The notes: a model not told the origin generated them from the letters alone. 37,765 nt of DNA from an uncultured Eubacteriales bacterium (GCA_900320595.1 ONSW01000011.1:1-37765); one strand, 5' to 3'; counted from the stretch's first letter, positions 24,798 through 32,294 are shown. Made by a program: numbers and translations.

Positions 24798-25894
24798 AAG
24801 CGAACAAATCTTACAAGTTCAGACTCTACCCAAACATGGAACAACAAATTCTGTTTGCAAAGACTTTTGGTTGCGCAAGATTCGTCTATAATAAAATGCT
24901 CGGGGATAAAATCGAATACTATCAAAGCACAGGGAAAATGCTTCATAATACCCCAGCGCCGTTAAAAGAGGAATTCCCGTGGCTGAGGGAAGTGGACAGC
25001 CTGGCACTTGCAAATGCACAACTGCAGCTTCAGACAGCCTATAACAACTTCTTCAGGAATACATCAATTGGATTTCCGAAGTATCGAAGTAAGAAGTCTG
25101 GACGAAAAAGCTACACAACAAATAACCAAAAAGGCACAGTACGGATAGAGGCCGGGAAGTTAAGGCTGCCAAAGGTCGGATTCGTCCGAATAAAACAACA
25201 TCGGCAAATCCCTGAAGGTAATACTATTAAGAGTGTTACTATTTCGCAGGAACCATCCGGAAAGTATTATGCATCGATCCTGACCGAGTACGAAACCGAA
25301 GAGCAGATTGTCATGTTAGATGCGGAAAAGTCTATTGGTCTTGATTACTCGAGCCCACATTTCTATGTCTCCAGTGATGGAGAGATAGCTGATATGCCGT
25401 CATTCTATCGAGGAGCAGAGATTAAACTCGCCAGAGAACAACGGAAGCTCTCCAAAATGACGAAAGGTGGAAGCAACTGGAAAAAGCAGAAGATCATTGT
25501 TGCTAGAGCACATGAGAAAGTCCGCCTCAAGCGCAAAGACTGGCAGCACAAGAAAAGTGCAGAACTGGCCGAACAATATGATTACATCTGTGTAGAAGAC
25601 ATCAATCTCAAAGGCATAGCGCAAGGATTGAATCTTGGAAAGGCAACAAACGACAATGGATTCGGGCAATTCTTGGAATTCTTATCATATAAAATGGCAG
25701 AACGAGGGAAGAAACTGATCACGATAGACAAGTGGTTTCCGTCTTCCAAGACCTGTCACAGTTGTGGATTTGTGAATGAAGAACTAACTCTGGCAATTCG
25801 CGAATGGACATGTCCATGTTGCGGAGAATACCATGATCGTGATATAAATGCGGCAATAAACATTAGAAAACAGGGTCTATCCATTATTGCGTAA
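24794..25894 (+). CDS. tnpB: TnpB, RNA-guided nuclease of the IS element
   Basis: A 366-residue TnpB, the ancestor-type relative of Cas12. The split RuvC-like nuclease is intact: Asp184 in IGLDYSS, Glu268 in CVEDINL and Asp350 in HDRDINAAINI. The four-cysteine zinc finger (CHSCG, CPCCG) lies between the last two. The N terminus KSYKFRLYPNMEQQ and the arginine-rich region SKKSGRKSY are typical. The ATG overlaps the tnpA stop. In studied elements TnpB uses an RNA from the right end to cut the empty donor site and so keep the element. Length and motifs give no sign of decay, in contrast to tnpA. Confidence 0.93.
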   Translation: MKANKSYKFRLYPNMEQQILFAKTFGCARFVYNKMLGDKIEYYQSTGKMLHNTPAPLKEEFPWLREVDSLALANAQLQLQTAYNNFFRNTSIGFPKYRSKKSGRKSYTTNNQKGTVRIEAGKLRLPKVGFVRIKQHRQIPEGNTIKSVTISQEPSGKYYASILTEYETEEQIVMLDAEKSIGLDYSSPHFYVSSDGEIADMPSFYRGAEIKLAREQRKLSKMTKGGSNWKKQKIIVARAHEKVRLKRKDWQHKKSAELAEQYDYICVEDINLKGIAQGLNLGKATNDNGFGQFLEFLSYKMAERGKKLITIDKWFPSSKTCHSCGFVNEELTLAIREWTCPCCGEYHDRDINAAINIRKQGLSIIA

Positions 25895-26011
25895 AAGAAA
25901 CATAAAAACTGTGGGACACACAGGGTTAGCCCGTTGATACTGTGCTCGTTAGAGTGCTTGAGCGGGAAGCCCCCACTTGTATGCGTAGCATAGGCGGTGG
26001 GAGCATGTCAC
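25895..26011 (+). ncRNA. Right end and probable omega-RNA scaffold of the IS element
   Basis: Directly after tnpB, a 117-nt stretch with several self-complementary parts: CTGTG/CACAG around 25910-25922, GGGTTAGCCC at 25923-25932, GCTC/GAGC at 25944-25963, and a terminal hairpin with arms CCCAC (25972-25976) and GTGGG (25997-26001) enclosing TATGC/GCATA and a GTA loop. In TnpB systems this region, with the 3' end of tnpB, forms the guide RNA whose 3' end is copied from the flank. Here the guide would begin around 26012 (GCTTTAGATGGGAGAAAC). Exact RNA ends cannot be read from sequence. Confidence 0.65.
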
Positions 26012-26035
26012 GCTTTAGATGGGAGAAACACAGAA

Positions 26036-26923
26036 ATGGCAAAGACAAAGAGAAAATGGGGCGACAGACGGGACGGACGCTGGGTCAGAGACGTGACAGG
26101 TCTGCAGTGCGTGATGACGAATCTGATGCCGAACCGGACCGACTGTGAGGTCTGCCTGTCCGACAAGTTCGACGTGACCGAGCTTGTGAAGTATCTTGAC
26201 GAAAAGAACGCCTCTCATCCCGACTATAAAACGACGCTGTTCCACTGCATCCTGGTCGCGGTGGCCAGAATGATTCGCGAGCGGAATTTTCTCAACCGCT
26301 TTATCCAGGGCAGACGCACCTATGAACGCGATGAGATCACGCTGAGCTTTGTGGCCAAGCGCCGCTTTGCCGACGGCGCGGACGAGGCGCTGATGGTGCT
26401 CACCGCAAAGGACGACGACACGCTCGATACGGTCAGCCGCCGGATCGTCGGGGATATCCGCGAGACGAGAAAGAGCGAGCACTCCACCGGCGGGATCGAC
26501 TCGGCGGTCGACGCCTTTGCCAAGATCCCTCGGCTGCTGTTGATGTTTGCGATCCGCGTGATCCGCTGGCTCGACTTCTGGGGGCTTGTCCCGCGCGCGC
26601 TGACGGACGGCGACCCGAACTATACGACTGTTCTGCTCAGCAACCTCGGCAGCATCAAGTGCCCGGCCGTGTACCATCATCTGAACAACTACGGTACGAA
26701 CAGCATCATGGTCACGATCGGGACGCTGCATAAGGAAGAGTTGATCATGGAGGACGGCACGAAGAAGGTGCGCGACGTGGTGGACTTTTGCGCCACGCTT
26801 GACGAGCGTATCGCTGACGGCTTTTATTTTGCGCGCAGTCTGAAGCTGATCCGCTATATCTTTGCCCATCCGGAAATGCTCGACAAGCCCATCGGCGAGC
26901 CGAGCGGCTTTGAATACAAATAA
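26036..26923 (+). CDS. Acyltransferase-fold protein (2-oxoacid dehydrogenase/CAT-like)
   Basis: A 295-residue protein resembling the catalytic fold of chloramphenicol acetyltransferase and lipoamide acyltransferases: TTLFHCILVAVARMIRERN in the first half and VLLSNLGSIKCPAVYHHLNN, then SIMVTIG, in the second. No lipoyl domain is present, and the catalytic HxxxD motif is not obvious, so acyl transfer is inferred from fold only. The ATG at 26036 follows GGGAGAA; an in-frame upstream ATG-less extension runs into the IS. It is paired with an adenylate-forming ligase 22 nt downstream, suggesting joint work on an activated acyl group. The natural promoter has probably been moved away by the IS just upstream. 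Confidence 0.7.
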   Translation: MAKTKRKWGDRRDGRWVRDVTGLQCVMTNLMPNRTDCEVCLSDKFDVTELVKYLDEKNASHPDYKTTLFHCILVAVARMIRERNFLNRFIQGRRTYERDEITLSFVAKRRFADGADEALMVLTAKDDDTLDTVSRRIVGDIRETRKSEHSTGGIDSAVDAFAKIPRLLLMFAIRVIRWLDFWGLVPRALTDGDPNYTTVLLSNLGSIKCPAVYHHLNNYGTNSIMVTIGTLHKEELIMEDGTKKVRDVVDFCATLDERIADGFYFARSLKLIRYIFAHPEMLDKPIGEPSGFEYK

Positions 26924-26945
26924 TAAGCACAGGGAGATAACAGAA

Positions 26946-28688
26946 ATGGAACAGATCACCGCTAAAACGCCCTGGGCGGGTCATACCGAGGATATCCCGC
27001 TGCATCTGGAGTATTTTGAAGGCTCTATGTTTGACGCCGTCAAAAAGGCCGCCGAGCAGTATCCTGAGTATACGGCCTTTACCTTTATGGGTAAGTCGAC
27101 AAACTATAAGACGCTGATCGGCGAGATCGAAAAGTGCGCCCGAGCGCTCAAGACGATCGGCGTGCGGGAAAACGACAAGGTCACGATCGCGCTACCGAAC
27201 TGCCCACAGGCGATCTATATGTTCTATGCCGTCAATCTTGTCGGTGCGATCGCCAATATGGTCCATCCGCTCTCCGCCGAAAAAGAGATCGAATTTTATC
27301 TCAACGAGTCCGAAAGCGTGACGGCGATCACCCTGGACCAGTTTTACCACAAATTCGAGAGTATCCGCAGCAACACAAAGGTCGTCAACATCATTATTGC
27401 GAGTGTCAAGGACGCGTTGGCCCAGCCGCTTAAGGCCGGGTACATGCTGACGGAAGGCCGCAAGATCCGGAAGATCCCCAAGGAGGCGCCGGTCATCCGC
27501 TGGAACGAGTTCATGCGTCTTTCCAGGGCCTGCTTTTATAACTACAAGGTCGAGCGCAGAGGAGAAGACCCGGCTGTTATTCTGTACTCCGGCGGCACGA
27601 CCGGCAAGACCAAGGGCATCGTGCTGACGAACAAAAACTTCAACGCGCTCGGTACCCAGATCATCGCGACCAACCCGATGTTCCGCGCCGGCGACAAGAT
27701 GCTCTCGGCCATGCCGATGTTCCACGGCTTCGGACTTGGCGTGTGCATCCACTCGATGCTGCAGAGCGGGGGCTGCTGTATTCTGATCCCGCGCGTCAAT
27801 CCCAAGGATTATGCCAAGCAGGTCGTGAAAAACCGCTGCAACTTCATTGCCGGCGTGCCGACGCTTTATGAAGCGATGCTGCGCATGAAGAGCATGGAAA
27901 ACGCGGACCTGAGCAGCCTCAAGGGCGTGTTCTCGGGAGGCGATTCGCTTTCCGTTGAACTGAAGAAAAAGTTTGACAAGTTCCTCTATGATCACAACGC
28001 GGCCATCCAGGTGCGCGAGGGCTACGGCACGACAGAGACGGTCACGGCCTGCTGCCTGACGCCGCCGCACATGTTCAAAGAGGGGAGCATCGGCGTTCCT
28101 TTCCCGGATACCTATATCAAGATCGTCGAGCCCGGCACGGACCGCGAGCTTCCCTACGGCGAGGAGGGCGAGATCCTGCTTGCCGGTCCGACGGTGATGA
28201 AGGAATATATGAAGCACCCCGACGAGACAGCCGAGACGCTCCGCCATCACGCGGACGGATTGACCTGGGTCTATACGGGAGACCTCGGTACGATGGACGA
28301 AGAGGGCTTTGTTTATTTCCGCGGCAGGGCCAAGAGAATGATCATCTCGTCGGGGTATAACGTCTATCCCGGACAGCTGGAGAACATCCTCGACGCCCAT
28401 GAGCTGGTGCAGATGAGCTGCGTTATCGGCGTGCCGGACCCCTATAAGATGCAGAAGGTCAAGGCCTTCGTCAAGCTGGCCGCGGGTGTCCCTGCGAGCG
28501 AGGAAACGAAGCAGACGCTGATGGCGTACTGCAGAAAGAACATAGCGAAATACGCGATGCCCTATGATATCGAATTCCGCGAGGATATGCCCAAGACACT
28601 CGTCGGCAAGGTCGCTTACCGCGAACTGGAGGAACAGGAGCTGCAGAAGATCAAAGCAGCGGAAGAAAAAGAAGCAGTTACACAGTGA
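26946..28688 (+). CDS. Acyl-CoA synthetase-like AMP-forming ligase
   Basis: A 580-residue member of the adenylate-forming superfamily. The P-loop YSGGTTGKTKGIVLTNKNF, the YGTTETV motif, YTGDLGTMDEEGFVYFRGRAKR and the C-terminal catalytic lysine in MPKTLVGKVAY are all present, so the enzyme should be active. Overall it is closest to medium/long-chain fatty acid-CoA ligases; the actual carboxylic acid is unknown. GGGAGAT precedes the ATG at 26946 by 7 nt. It forms an operon with the acyltransferase-fold gene. Confidence 0.85.
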   Translation: MEQITAKTPWAGHTEDIPLHLEYFEGSMFDAVKKAAEQYPEYTAFTFMGKSTNYKTLIGEIEKCARALKTIGVRENDKVTIALPNCPQAIYMFYAVNLVGAIANMVHPLSAEKEIEFYLNESESVTAITLDQFYHKFESIRSNTKVVNIIIASVKDALAQPLKAGYMLTEGRKIRKIPKEAPVIRWNEFMRLSRACFYNYKVERRGEDPAVILYSGGTTGKTKGIVLTNKNFNALGTQIIATNPMFRAGDKMLSAMPMFHGFGLGVCIHSMLQSGGCCILIPRVNPKDYAKQVVKNRCNFIAGVPTLYEAMLRMKSMENADLSSLKGVFSGGDSLSVELKKKFDKFLYDHNAAIQVREGYGTTETVTACCLTPPHMFKEGSIGVPFPDTYIKIVEPGTDRELPYGEEGEILLAGPTVMKEYMKHPDETAETLRHHADGLTWVYTGDLGTMDEEGFVYFRGRAKRMIISSGYNVYPGQLENILDAHELVQMSCVIGVPDPYKMQKVKAFVKLAAGVPASEETKQTLMAYCRKNIAKYAMPYDIEFREDMPKTLVGKVAYRELEEQELQKIKAAEEKEAVTQ

Positions 28689-28690
28689 CG

Positions 28691-28725
28691 AAAAAGGAAA
28701 AGCCCCACAGGGCTTTTCCTTTTTT
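28691..28725. terminator. Bidirectional terminator between the ligase gene and sigK
   Basis: Perfect 15-bp stem AAAAAGGAAAAGCCC / GGGCTTTTCCTTTTT with a CACA loop. T tracts occur on both strands, so it can stop the plus-strand ligase transcript and the minus-strand sigK transcript. Confidence 0.9.
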
Positions 28726-28759
28726 GCGCTCAAAGCGGAACTTTTCCGAGTAAAATCCG

Positions 28760-28825
28760 TCATTCCGATCGGAGAGCCTGACGAAGCTTTTCAAGCGCGC
28801 GCTTTTCGATGCGCGAGACATAGGA
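28760..28825 (-). CDS. sigK: 3' fragment of split sigK (end of region 4.2)
   Basis: On the minus strand, from the 8-bp core (28818-28825) the codons read SYVSRIEKRALEKLRQALRS and end with E and a TGA at 28760-28762. SYVSRIEKRAL is the signature of the sigma-K recognition helix. This piece has no start of its own; it becomes the end of sigma-K when the intervening element is removed. The same frame upstream is closed by the stop codon of the recombinase gene at 28832-28834, so read-through is prevented before excision. Confidence 0.93.
   Translation of the reverse strand, partial: SYVSRIEKRALEKLRQALRSE
28818..28825 (-). repeat. Attachment core at the sigK 3' side
   Basis: ACATAGGA (minus TCCTATGT, coding S-Y-V of sigma-K). 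Identical to 34339-34346; flanking bases differ (GCGTGCTT here, ACGGCTGA there). Confidence 0.85.
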
Positions 28826-28831
28826 GCGTGC

Positions 28832-30418
28832 TTATTGTAAGTGATTGATCCCCTCCAACTGCGGGAATTTGAAATGTATGATGACCTGTTTATCCTCCGT
28901 CAGCTCCACCCGCTCGATCAGGCTGACCAGTACCTCCCGGCTTCGGACGCCGGTTTCGAGGAAGCGCCGCACAAGCTCTCTGGCTTCCGCCTCCCTTTGC
29001 TGTGGGGAGATCTCCTGCGTCTGTATCGCGTCCAGCCGTTCCGATGTTGCGGTGCGTTCGGTCTTGACCTTTCGATATATGCGCTCAAAATCTCCCTGGT
29101 CCAGCAGGCCGTTCAGCTTATCCAGATAGATCTTGTCAAGCTGCGCTGTCAACGAGTCCAGCCTCGCCGTCAGCGCTGTCCGCTCTTCCTCCGCGCGGTC
29201 TGTCTGCTCCGCCTGTTCCAGCTCCTCGCGGGCGACGGGCAGCAGCGTTTTGGGATCAAGATAGGCTTGGCAAACTTGCCGAACGCGCTCCAGCACCTCC
29301 TCCGTCAGCGTCTTCTCCTTGATGTTGTGGCAGGTGCAGACGCCTGCTGAGGTAAAACGCTGATAGGTGCGGCATACGAAGAACAGAACGTCCTCGCCCT
29401 TCGCGTTCCGTCGGTTAAGGACGGCCAGCGGGTAGCCGCACTCATGACAGAAGATCAGCCCTTTCAACAGGAAGTCATAAGTGCGGCTGCGCGTATGCTT
29501 GCGGCTGTCCACCAGCATTCGCACCTTGCGGAAGGTCTCCCTGTCAATGATCGGCTCATGGGTATTCTCCACCACCACCCAACTTTCACGGGGCTGACGT
29601 ACAGTCTTTTTTGACTTGTAACTGACTTTGACCGATCGGCCCTGCACCATGTTTCCGATATAGGTCTCATTTTGCAGCATGTCGGAAATGCGCTCGCTGG
29701 ACCATAGGCCGTTGTATGGGCCAATTTTGCCGGGCGTGAGTCCCGCATAGGTGGCCGGCGTCGGTACGCCCTCTGCGTTAAGCGCTGCGGCGATCTTCCG
29801 GCAGCTCATGCCGGAGAGCGCCATGCTGAAGATGCGCCGCACCGTGGGCGCCGCTGCCTCGTCGATCACGATCCTGTTTTTCTCCGTCGGGTGCATCTGA
29901 TAACCGTAGACGGGCTTGCCGCCGATGAACTGTCCCTTTCTCTGCTTGTCGCGCTTGACGCTCTTGATCTTTTTGGAGATATCCTTGGCGTACATGTCGT
30001 TCATGATGGCGCGAAAGGGCGTTATGTCGTTGGCCGAGGACTCCACGCCCGTGTCGATCCCGTCCAGCAGGGAGATGTAACGTACCCGCTTTTCCGGGAA
30101 ATAGCGCTCCATATAATGCCCGGTCAGAATGTAGTCGCGCCCCAGACGGCTCAGGTCTTTGGTAATGACCATGTTGACCTTTTTGGCCTCAATGTCCCCG
30201 ATCATACGCAGAAAGTCCGGGCGGTCAAAATTGGTCCCGCTCCATCCATCGTCGATATAGGTATCATAGACAAGAATGTGGTGCAGTTTCACAAATTCAT
30301 CCAGCAGCGACCGTTGGTTAGTAACACTTTGGGATGGGCCTTCGCTCTCGTCCTCCTTTGACAGCCGGATATAAAGGGCTGCCCGATAGTCCAATGGGTT
30401 ACTTATTTCTATCTGCAT
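28832..30418 (-). CDS. Large serine recombinase (SpoIVCA-like), predicted sigK element excisionase
   Basis: A 528-residue large serine recombinase. The N-terminal resolvase domain starts YRAALYIRLSKEDES, with the catalytic serine at residue 20, followed by the conserved TKDLSRLGRDY. The recombinase domain (KRKGQ/GKPVYGYQ) and a zinc-ribbon domain (FCHECGYPLA with later CRTY and CTCHNI) follow, then a C-terminal coiled coil. The ATG at 30418 is chosen over 30451 because GGAGG lies 6 nt upstream. The stop codon is 7 bp from the attachment core and the gene is transcribed in the same direction as sigK. Position and family make it the enzyme that excises the element during sporulation; no mother-cell promoter could be identified by eye. 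Confidence 0.93.
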   Translation of the reverse strand: MQIEISNPLDYRAALYIRLSKEDESEGPSQSVTNQRSLLDEFVKLHHILVYDTYIDDGWSGTNFDRPDFLRMIGDIEAKKVNMVITKDLSRLGRDYILTGHYMERYFPEKRVRYISLLDGIDTGVESSANDITPFRAIMNDMYAKDISKKIKSVKRDKQRKGQFIGGKPVYGYQMHPTEKNRIVIDEAAAPTVRRIFSMALSGMSCRKIAAALNAEGVPTPATYAGLTPGKIGPYNGLWSSERISDMLQNETYIGNMVQGRSVKVSYKSKKTVRQPRESWVVVENTHEPIIDRETFRKVRMLVDSRKHTRSRTYDFLLKGLIFCHECGYPLAVLNRRNAKGEDVLFFVCRTYQRFTSAGVCTCHNIKEKTLTEEVLERVRQVCQAYLDPKTLLPVAREELEQAEQTDRAEEERTALTARLDSLTAQLDKIYLDKLNGLLDQGDFERIYRKVKTERTATSERLDAIQTQEISPQQREAEARELVRRFLETGVRSREVLVSLIERVELTEDKQVIIHFKFPQLEGINHLQ

Positions 30419-30475
30419 ATTTGCCTCCAGAAACAAGCGACCATTCATCATCTATATTGTAAAATATGATGCCGA

Positions 30476-30613
30476 TCATGTCAAAATTTGCACTGTTTCC
30501 GGCAGGTTTATCTGTATAAAAGTGCGGAAAGCCTCTATCAGCAAGCTCTCCGCGCTTTCCCCTTTTTCGTTATAGGTACAAGTCACCGTGATCTGCCTTT
30601 TTGCTTTCTCCAT
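30476..30613 (-). CDS. 45-residue protein upstream of the recombinase, unknown function
   Basis: Starts MEKAKRQITVTCTYNEKGES, preceded by a perfect AGGAGGTG ribosome binding site 7 nt away, and ends 57 nt before the recombinase start. The strong ribosome binding site and phase with the recombinase support a real gene, although an in-frame ATG further upstream (30682) exists without such a site. Small proteins of this kind are often seen before serine recombinase genes in Clostridia. It is a candidate recombination directionality factor or regulator by position only. Confidence 0.7.
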   Translation of the reverse strand: MEKAKRQITVTCTYNEKGESAESLLIEAFRTFIQINLPETVQILT

Positions 30614-30676
30614 AGAACACCTCCTGACTACTCTATGCATATGCCGCTCCGCCTCGTTTTTTGCCTGTCCATCGGG

Positions 30677-30703
30677 AAACATGTCTCACCGTGAGACATG
30701 TTT
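30677..30703. repeat. Palindrome of the TGTCTCA-N3-TGAGACA family, copy 1
   Basis: 12-bp perfect arms AAACATGTCTCA / TGAGACATGTTT around CCG, followed on the plus strand by a T-rich run (TTTTCTGTTGTTT). It lies upstream of the 45-residue gene. It could be a terminator for plus-strand reading, an operator, or a transposon-end relic, since related copies lie at 32250 and 32942. Confidence 0.6.
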
Positions 30704-30978
30704 TCTGTTGTTTCCCTCTGATTACCTAAAACAAAAAAGAGGGCTAAAAAAACGGATATTCGCAAAAGTAGTCAAAAGAAGTGAAAAAGATATTACTTTT
30801 GGCAGTATTCGATATGAAACAGAGTATTATTGCATTTAGCAGATGCGCCTCAAAAGAGTGTTGGTTGATTTCGGGCTTTATTCTTGTTCTAATTCAAATT
30901 AGATATTAATTAATTTAATTACTACTATTGACAAGATAGTTTTCTTGTGATATTTTAAGTGCAAGGAGGCGAGAATGA
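30704..30978 (+). promoter_or_regulatory. AT-rich intergenic region with predicted promoter and palindrome
   Basis: No gene seen. It holds a 16-bp palindrome TCTAATTCAAATTAGA at 30888-30903 and, 25 bp further, a promoter TTGACA (30928-30933), 17-nt spacer, TATTTT (30951-30956), followed by AAGGAGG (30963-30969) for the next gene. The palindrome just upstream of the -35 element is a possible activator or repressor site. The GC content is much lower than in the flanking host genes. Confidence 0.65.
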
Positions 30979-31722
30979 ATGAAACGCTTGATCACAAAAT
31001 GCCCCAACTGCCATGAGTATTTGAAAATCGCATCTTTGAAATGTCCCGAGTGTGGGCTAGAGCTCCGCAACGATTTCGAGCCGAGTATATTCGATCAAAT
31101 CAATGATGAACAGTACGCTTTTCTCATTTCTTTCCTTAAAAACAGAGGGAATTTGAAAAATCTGCAAAACGAATTTCAAATCTCTTACCCGAGCGCAAAG
31201 AAGAAGCTGGACGAGCTGCTGGAGGCTCTCGGTCTTGAATGTTCTGTTGATGAGGCACAGCCAGCCATAGAAGTGGATCTGAGCAATATGGAGATCGACG
31301 ACAAGAGCGTAAAGGCTTCGGAGATTATCAAGGCCAAGCTGAAAGAAGCCGGTGGCCGCGTGATGGTACGCACCTTGAACGGCGAGCTTCGTGAAATCGT
31401 CGCCGCTCCGAACGGGAAGGATTTTCTTTGCCCACAGCTGATTCCATACCCCTATGAGGTTTTTGATGCAATCGTTAATCTTCTGCTGGAAAGCCCCGGC
31501 TACCGTGCGCGCAAGGGTAACGCGCGCATGGCTAAGCTTGGCGAGCCGGGCTGCGAGGAAAACACCGTCGCAGGAGCTGTTCTTCTGTTCCAGGGTAAAA
31601 AGCCCGGAGAGTCCGGATTGGACCCGACGTTCATTCTTGCCGCTGTGTTGGACTGGGCAGGAATTGCAACCAACGGACGTGGAGAGATTGCCCTGACCGC
31701 GTCATATAGGAACAGACTATGA
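30979..31722 (+). CDS. Zinc-ribbon DUF2089-like protein
   Basis: A 247-residue protein. The N terminus is a four-cysteine zinc ribbon (CPNC at residues 8-11, CPEC at about 22-25). Next comes FLISFLKNRGNLKNLQNEFQ, then ISYPSAKKKLDELLEALG, which matches the helix-turn-helix-like pattern of DUF2089. The remaining 150 residues (about 90-247) have no motif I recognise and are unlike the usual short DUF2089 proteins, so this may be a fusion. It is a probable DNA-binding regulator by its N-terminal half. ATG 30979 is 9 nt after AAGGAGG; the ATG at 30975 is in another frame. Confidence 0.7.
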   Translation: MKRLITKCPNCHEYLKIASLKCPECGLELRNDFEPSIFDQINDEQYAFLISFLKNRGNLKNLQNEFQISYPSAKKKLDELLEALGLECSVDEAQPAIEVDLSNMEIDDKSVKASEIIKAKLKEAGGRVMVRTLNGELREIVAAPNGKDFLCPQLIPYPYEVFDAIVNLLLESPGYRARKGNARMAKLGEPGCEENTVAGAVLLFQGKKPGESGLDPTFILAAVLDWAGIATNGRGEIALTASYRNRL

Positions 31723-31832
31723 CTACTATCCTTATTCTTTTACTATTTTCCTGCGGAGGTATCATCGGCCACCTGCTGCGCATACCAATTCTCGTTTTGT
31801 ATAACGTGCTATTCAAAGATAATAAATGGTAG
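31719..31832 (+). CDS. Small hydrophobic peptide, 37 residues
   Basis: Overlaps the stop of the DUF2089-like gene (ATGA) and encodes MTTILILLLFSCGGIIGHLL, a single hydrophobic segment, then a short polar tail. The coupling arrangement and membrane-like content make a small membrane peptide plausible. There is no homology I can name, and it could be chance. Confidence 0.4.
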   Translation: MTTILILLLFSCGGIIGHLLRIPILVLYNVLFKDNKW

Positions 31833-31848
31833 AAAGACGGTGAAAGAT

Positions 31849-32094
31849 ATGGGAAAGTTTTATCCGTTGACAAATTATTTATCAAACATAACCGAGAAAA
31901 ACCTTGTCCTTTCCTTCTCTGAAATTGAGCGTATAATCTCCGAACAACTCTGTTATTCAGCATATACATATAGGGCATATTGGGCCCCCAGCAAAACACA
32001 TATGCTGCCCAATGCAATTCTTGAGGCCGGATTTGAAATTGACAACATCGACCTGAGTAAACAGAGAATCATACTGAAAAAAGCAGAACAGTAG
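31849..32094 (+). CDS. Small conserved protein, DUF7662-like
   Basis: 81 residues from ATG 31849 (an upstream GTG at 31840 is possible). The pattern GKFYPLTNYL, LSFSEIERIISEQLCYSAYT, YRAYWAPSKTHM, AGFEIDNIDL and a final basic beta strand matches a widespread family of small proteins recalled as DUF7662. The function is unknown. A strong hairpin terminator follows 12 nt after the stop, closing the transcript that starts at 30957. Confidence 0.65.
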   Translation: MGKFYPLTNYLSNITEKNLVLSFSEIERIISEQLCYSAYTYRAYWAPSKTHMLPNAILEAGFEIDNIDLSKQRIILKKAEQ

Positions 32095-32106
32095 GGCAGA
32101 ATAAAT

Positions 32107-32160
32107 GAAAAAGCGCACGCGCACCGTCCTTTGTCTAGGTCGGCGCGCGTGCGCTTTTTC
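32107..32160. terminator. Strong bidirectional terminator
   Basis: Perfect 16-bp arms GAAAAAGCGCACGCGC (32107-32122) and its reverse complement (32145-32160) with a 22-nt loop; T tracts on both strands. It separates the plus-strand DUF2089 operon from the minus-strand toxin-antitoxin pair. Confidence 0.9.
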
Positions 32161-32180
32161 GATTCCGAAAGTATGTCTCG

Positions 32181-32227
32181 GCAAGTATGGCATTTGGTAG
32201 TACAAACGCCCTTGTTAGGGGAAAGCC
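32181..32227 (+). repeat. Left 47-bp terminal inverted repeat
   Basis: Begins GCAAGTATGGCATTTGGTAG and ends with AGGGGAAAGCC; reverse complement of 32979-33025 except two positions. Confidence 0.85.
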
Positions 32228-32249
32228 TCTAAGACCCCGACAGCAGAAA

Positions 32250-32272
32250 ACTTGTCTCAGAGTGAGATAAGT
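32250..32272. repeat. TGTCTCA-N3-TGAGACA family palindrome, copy 2
   Basis: 10-bp arms ACTTGTCTCA / TGAGATAAGT around GAG; the one mismatch would be a G-U pair in RNA. Read on the minus strand it is followed by GTTTTCTGCTG, as copy 1 is on the plus strand. It lies downstream of the toxin gene and may terminate the pair. Confidence 0.55.
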
Positions 32273-32294
32273 ATTCAAAAGGACAAAAACGCTC

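Larger units (their letters stand above)
24290..26011 (+). mobile_element. IS200/IS605-family element with decayed tnpA and intact tnpB
   Basis: About 1.7 kb with lower GC than its neighbours, made of a subterminal left hairpin, a broken Y1 transposase gene, an intact tnpB and a structured right end finishing with GGTGGGAGCATGTCAC. tnpA and tnpB point the same way and overlap by 4 nt, as in the IS608-like subgroup. The right boundary at about 26011 is inferred from the terminal hairpin; the left boundary is uncertain by some tens of bases. These elements make no target duplications, so none is expected. With tnpA broken, mobility would need a transposase acting in trans. Confidence 0.8.

Noticed and set aside
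27192-28763. 523-codon minus-strand frame opposite the acyl-CoA synthetase gene
   Set aside because: Shadow of a gene with complete adenylate-forming motifs; no ribosome binding site or domain on the minus strand.
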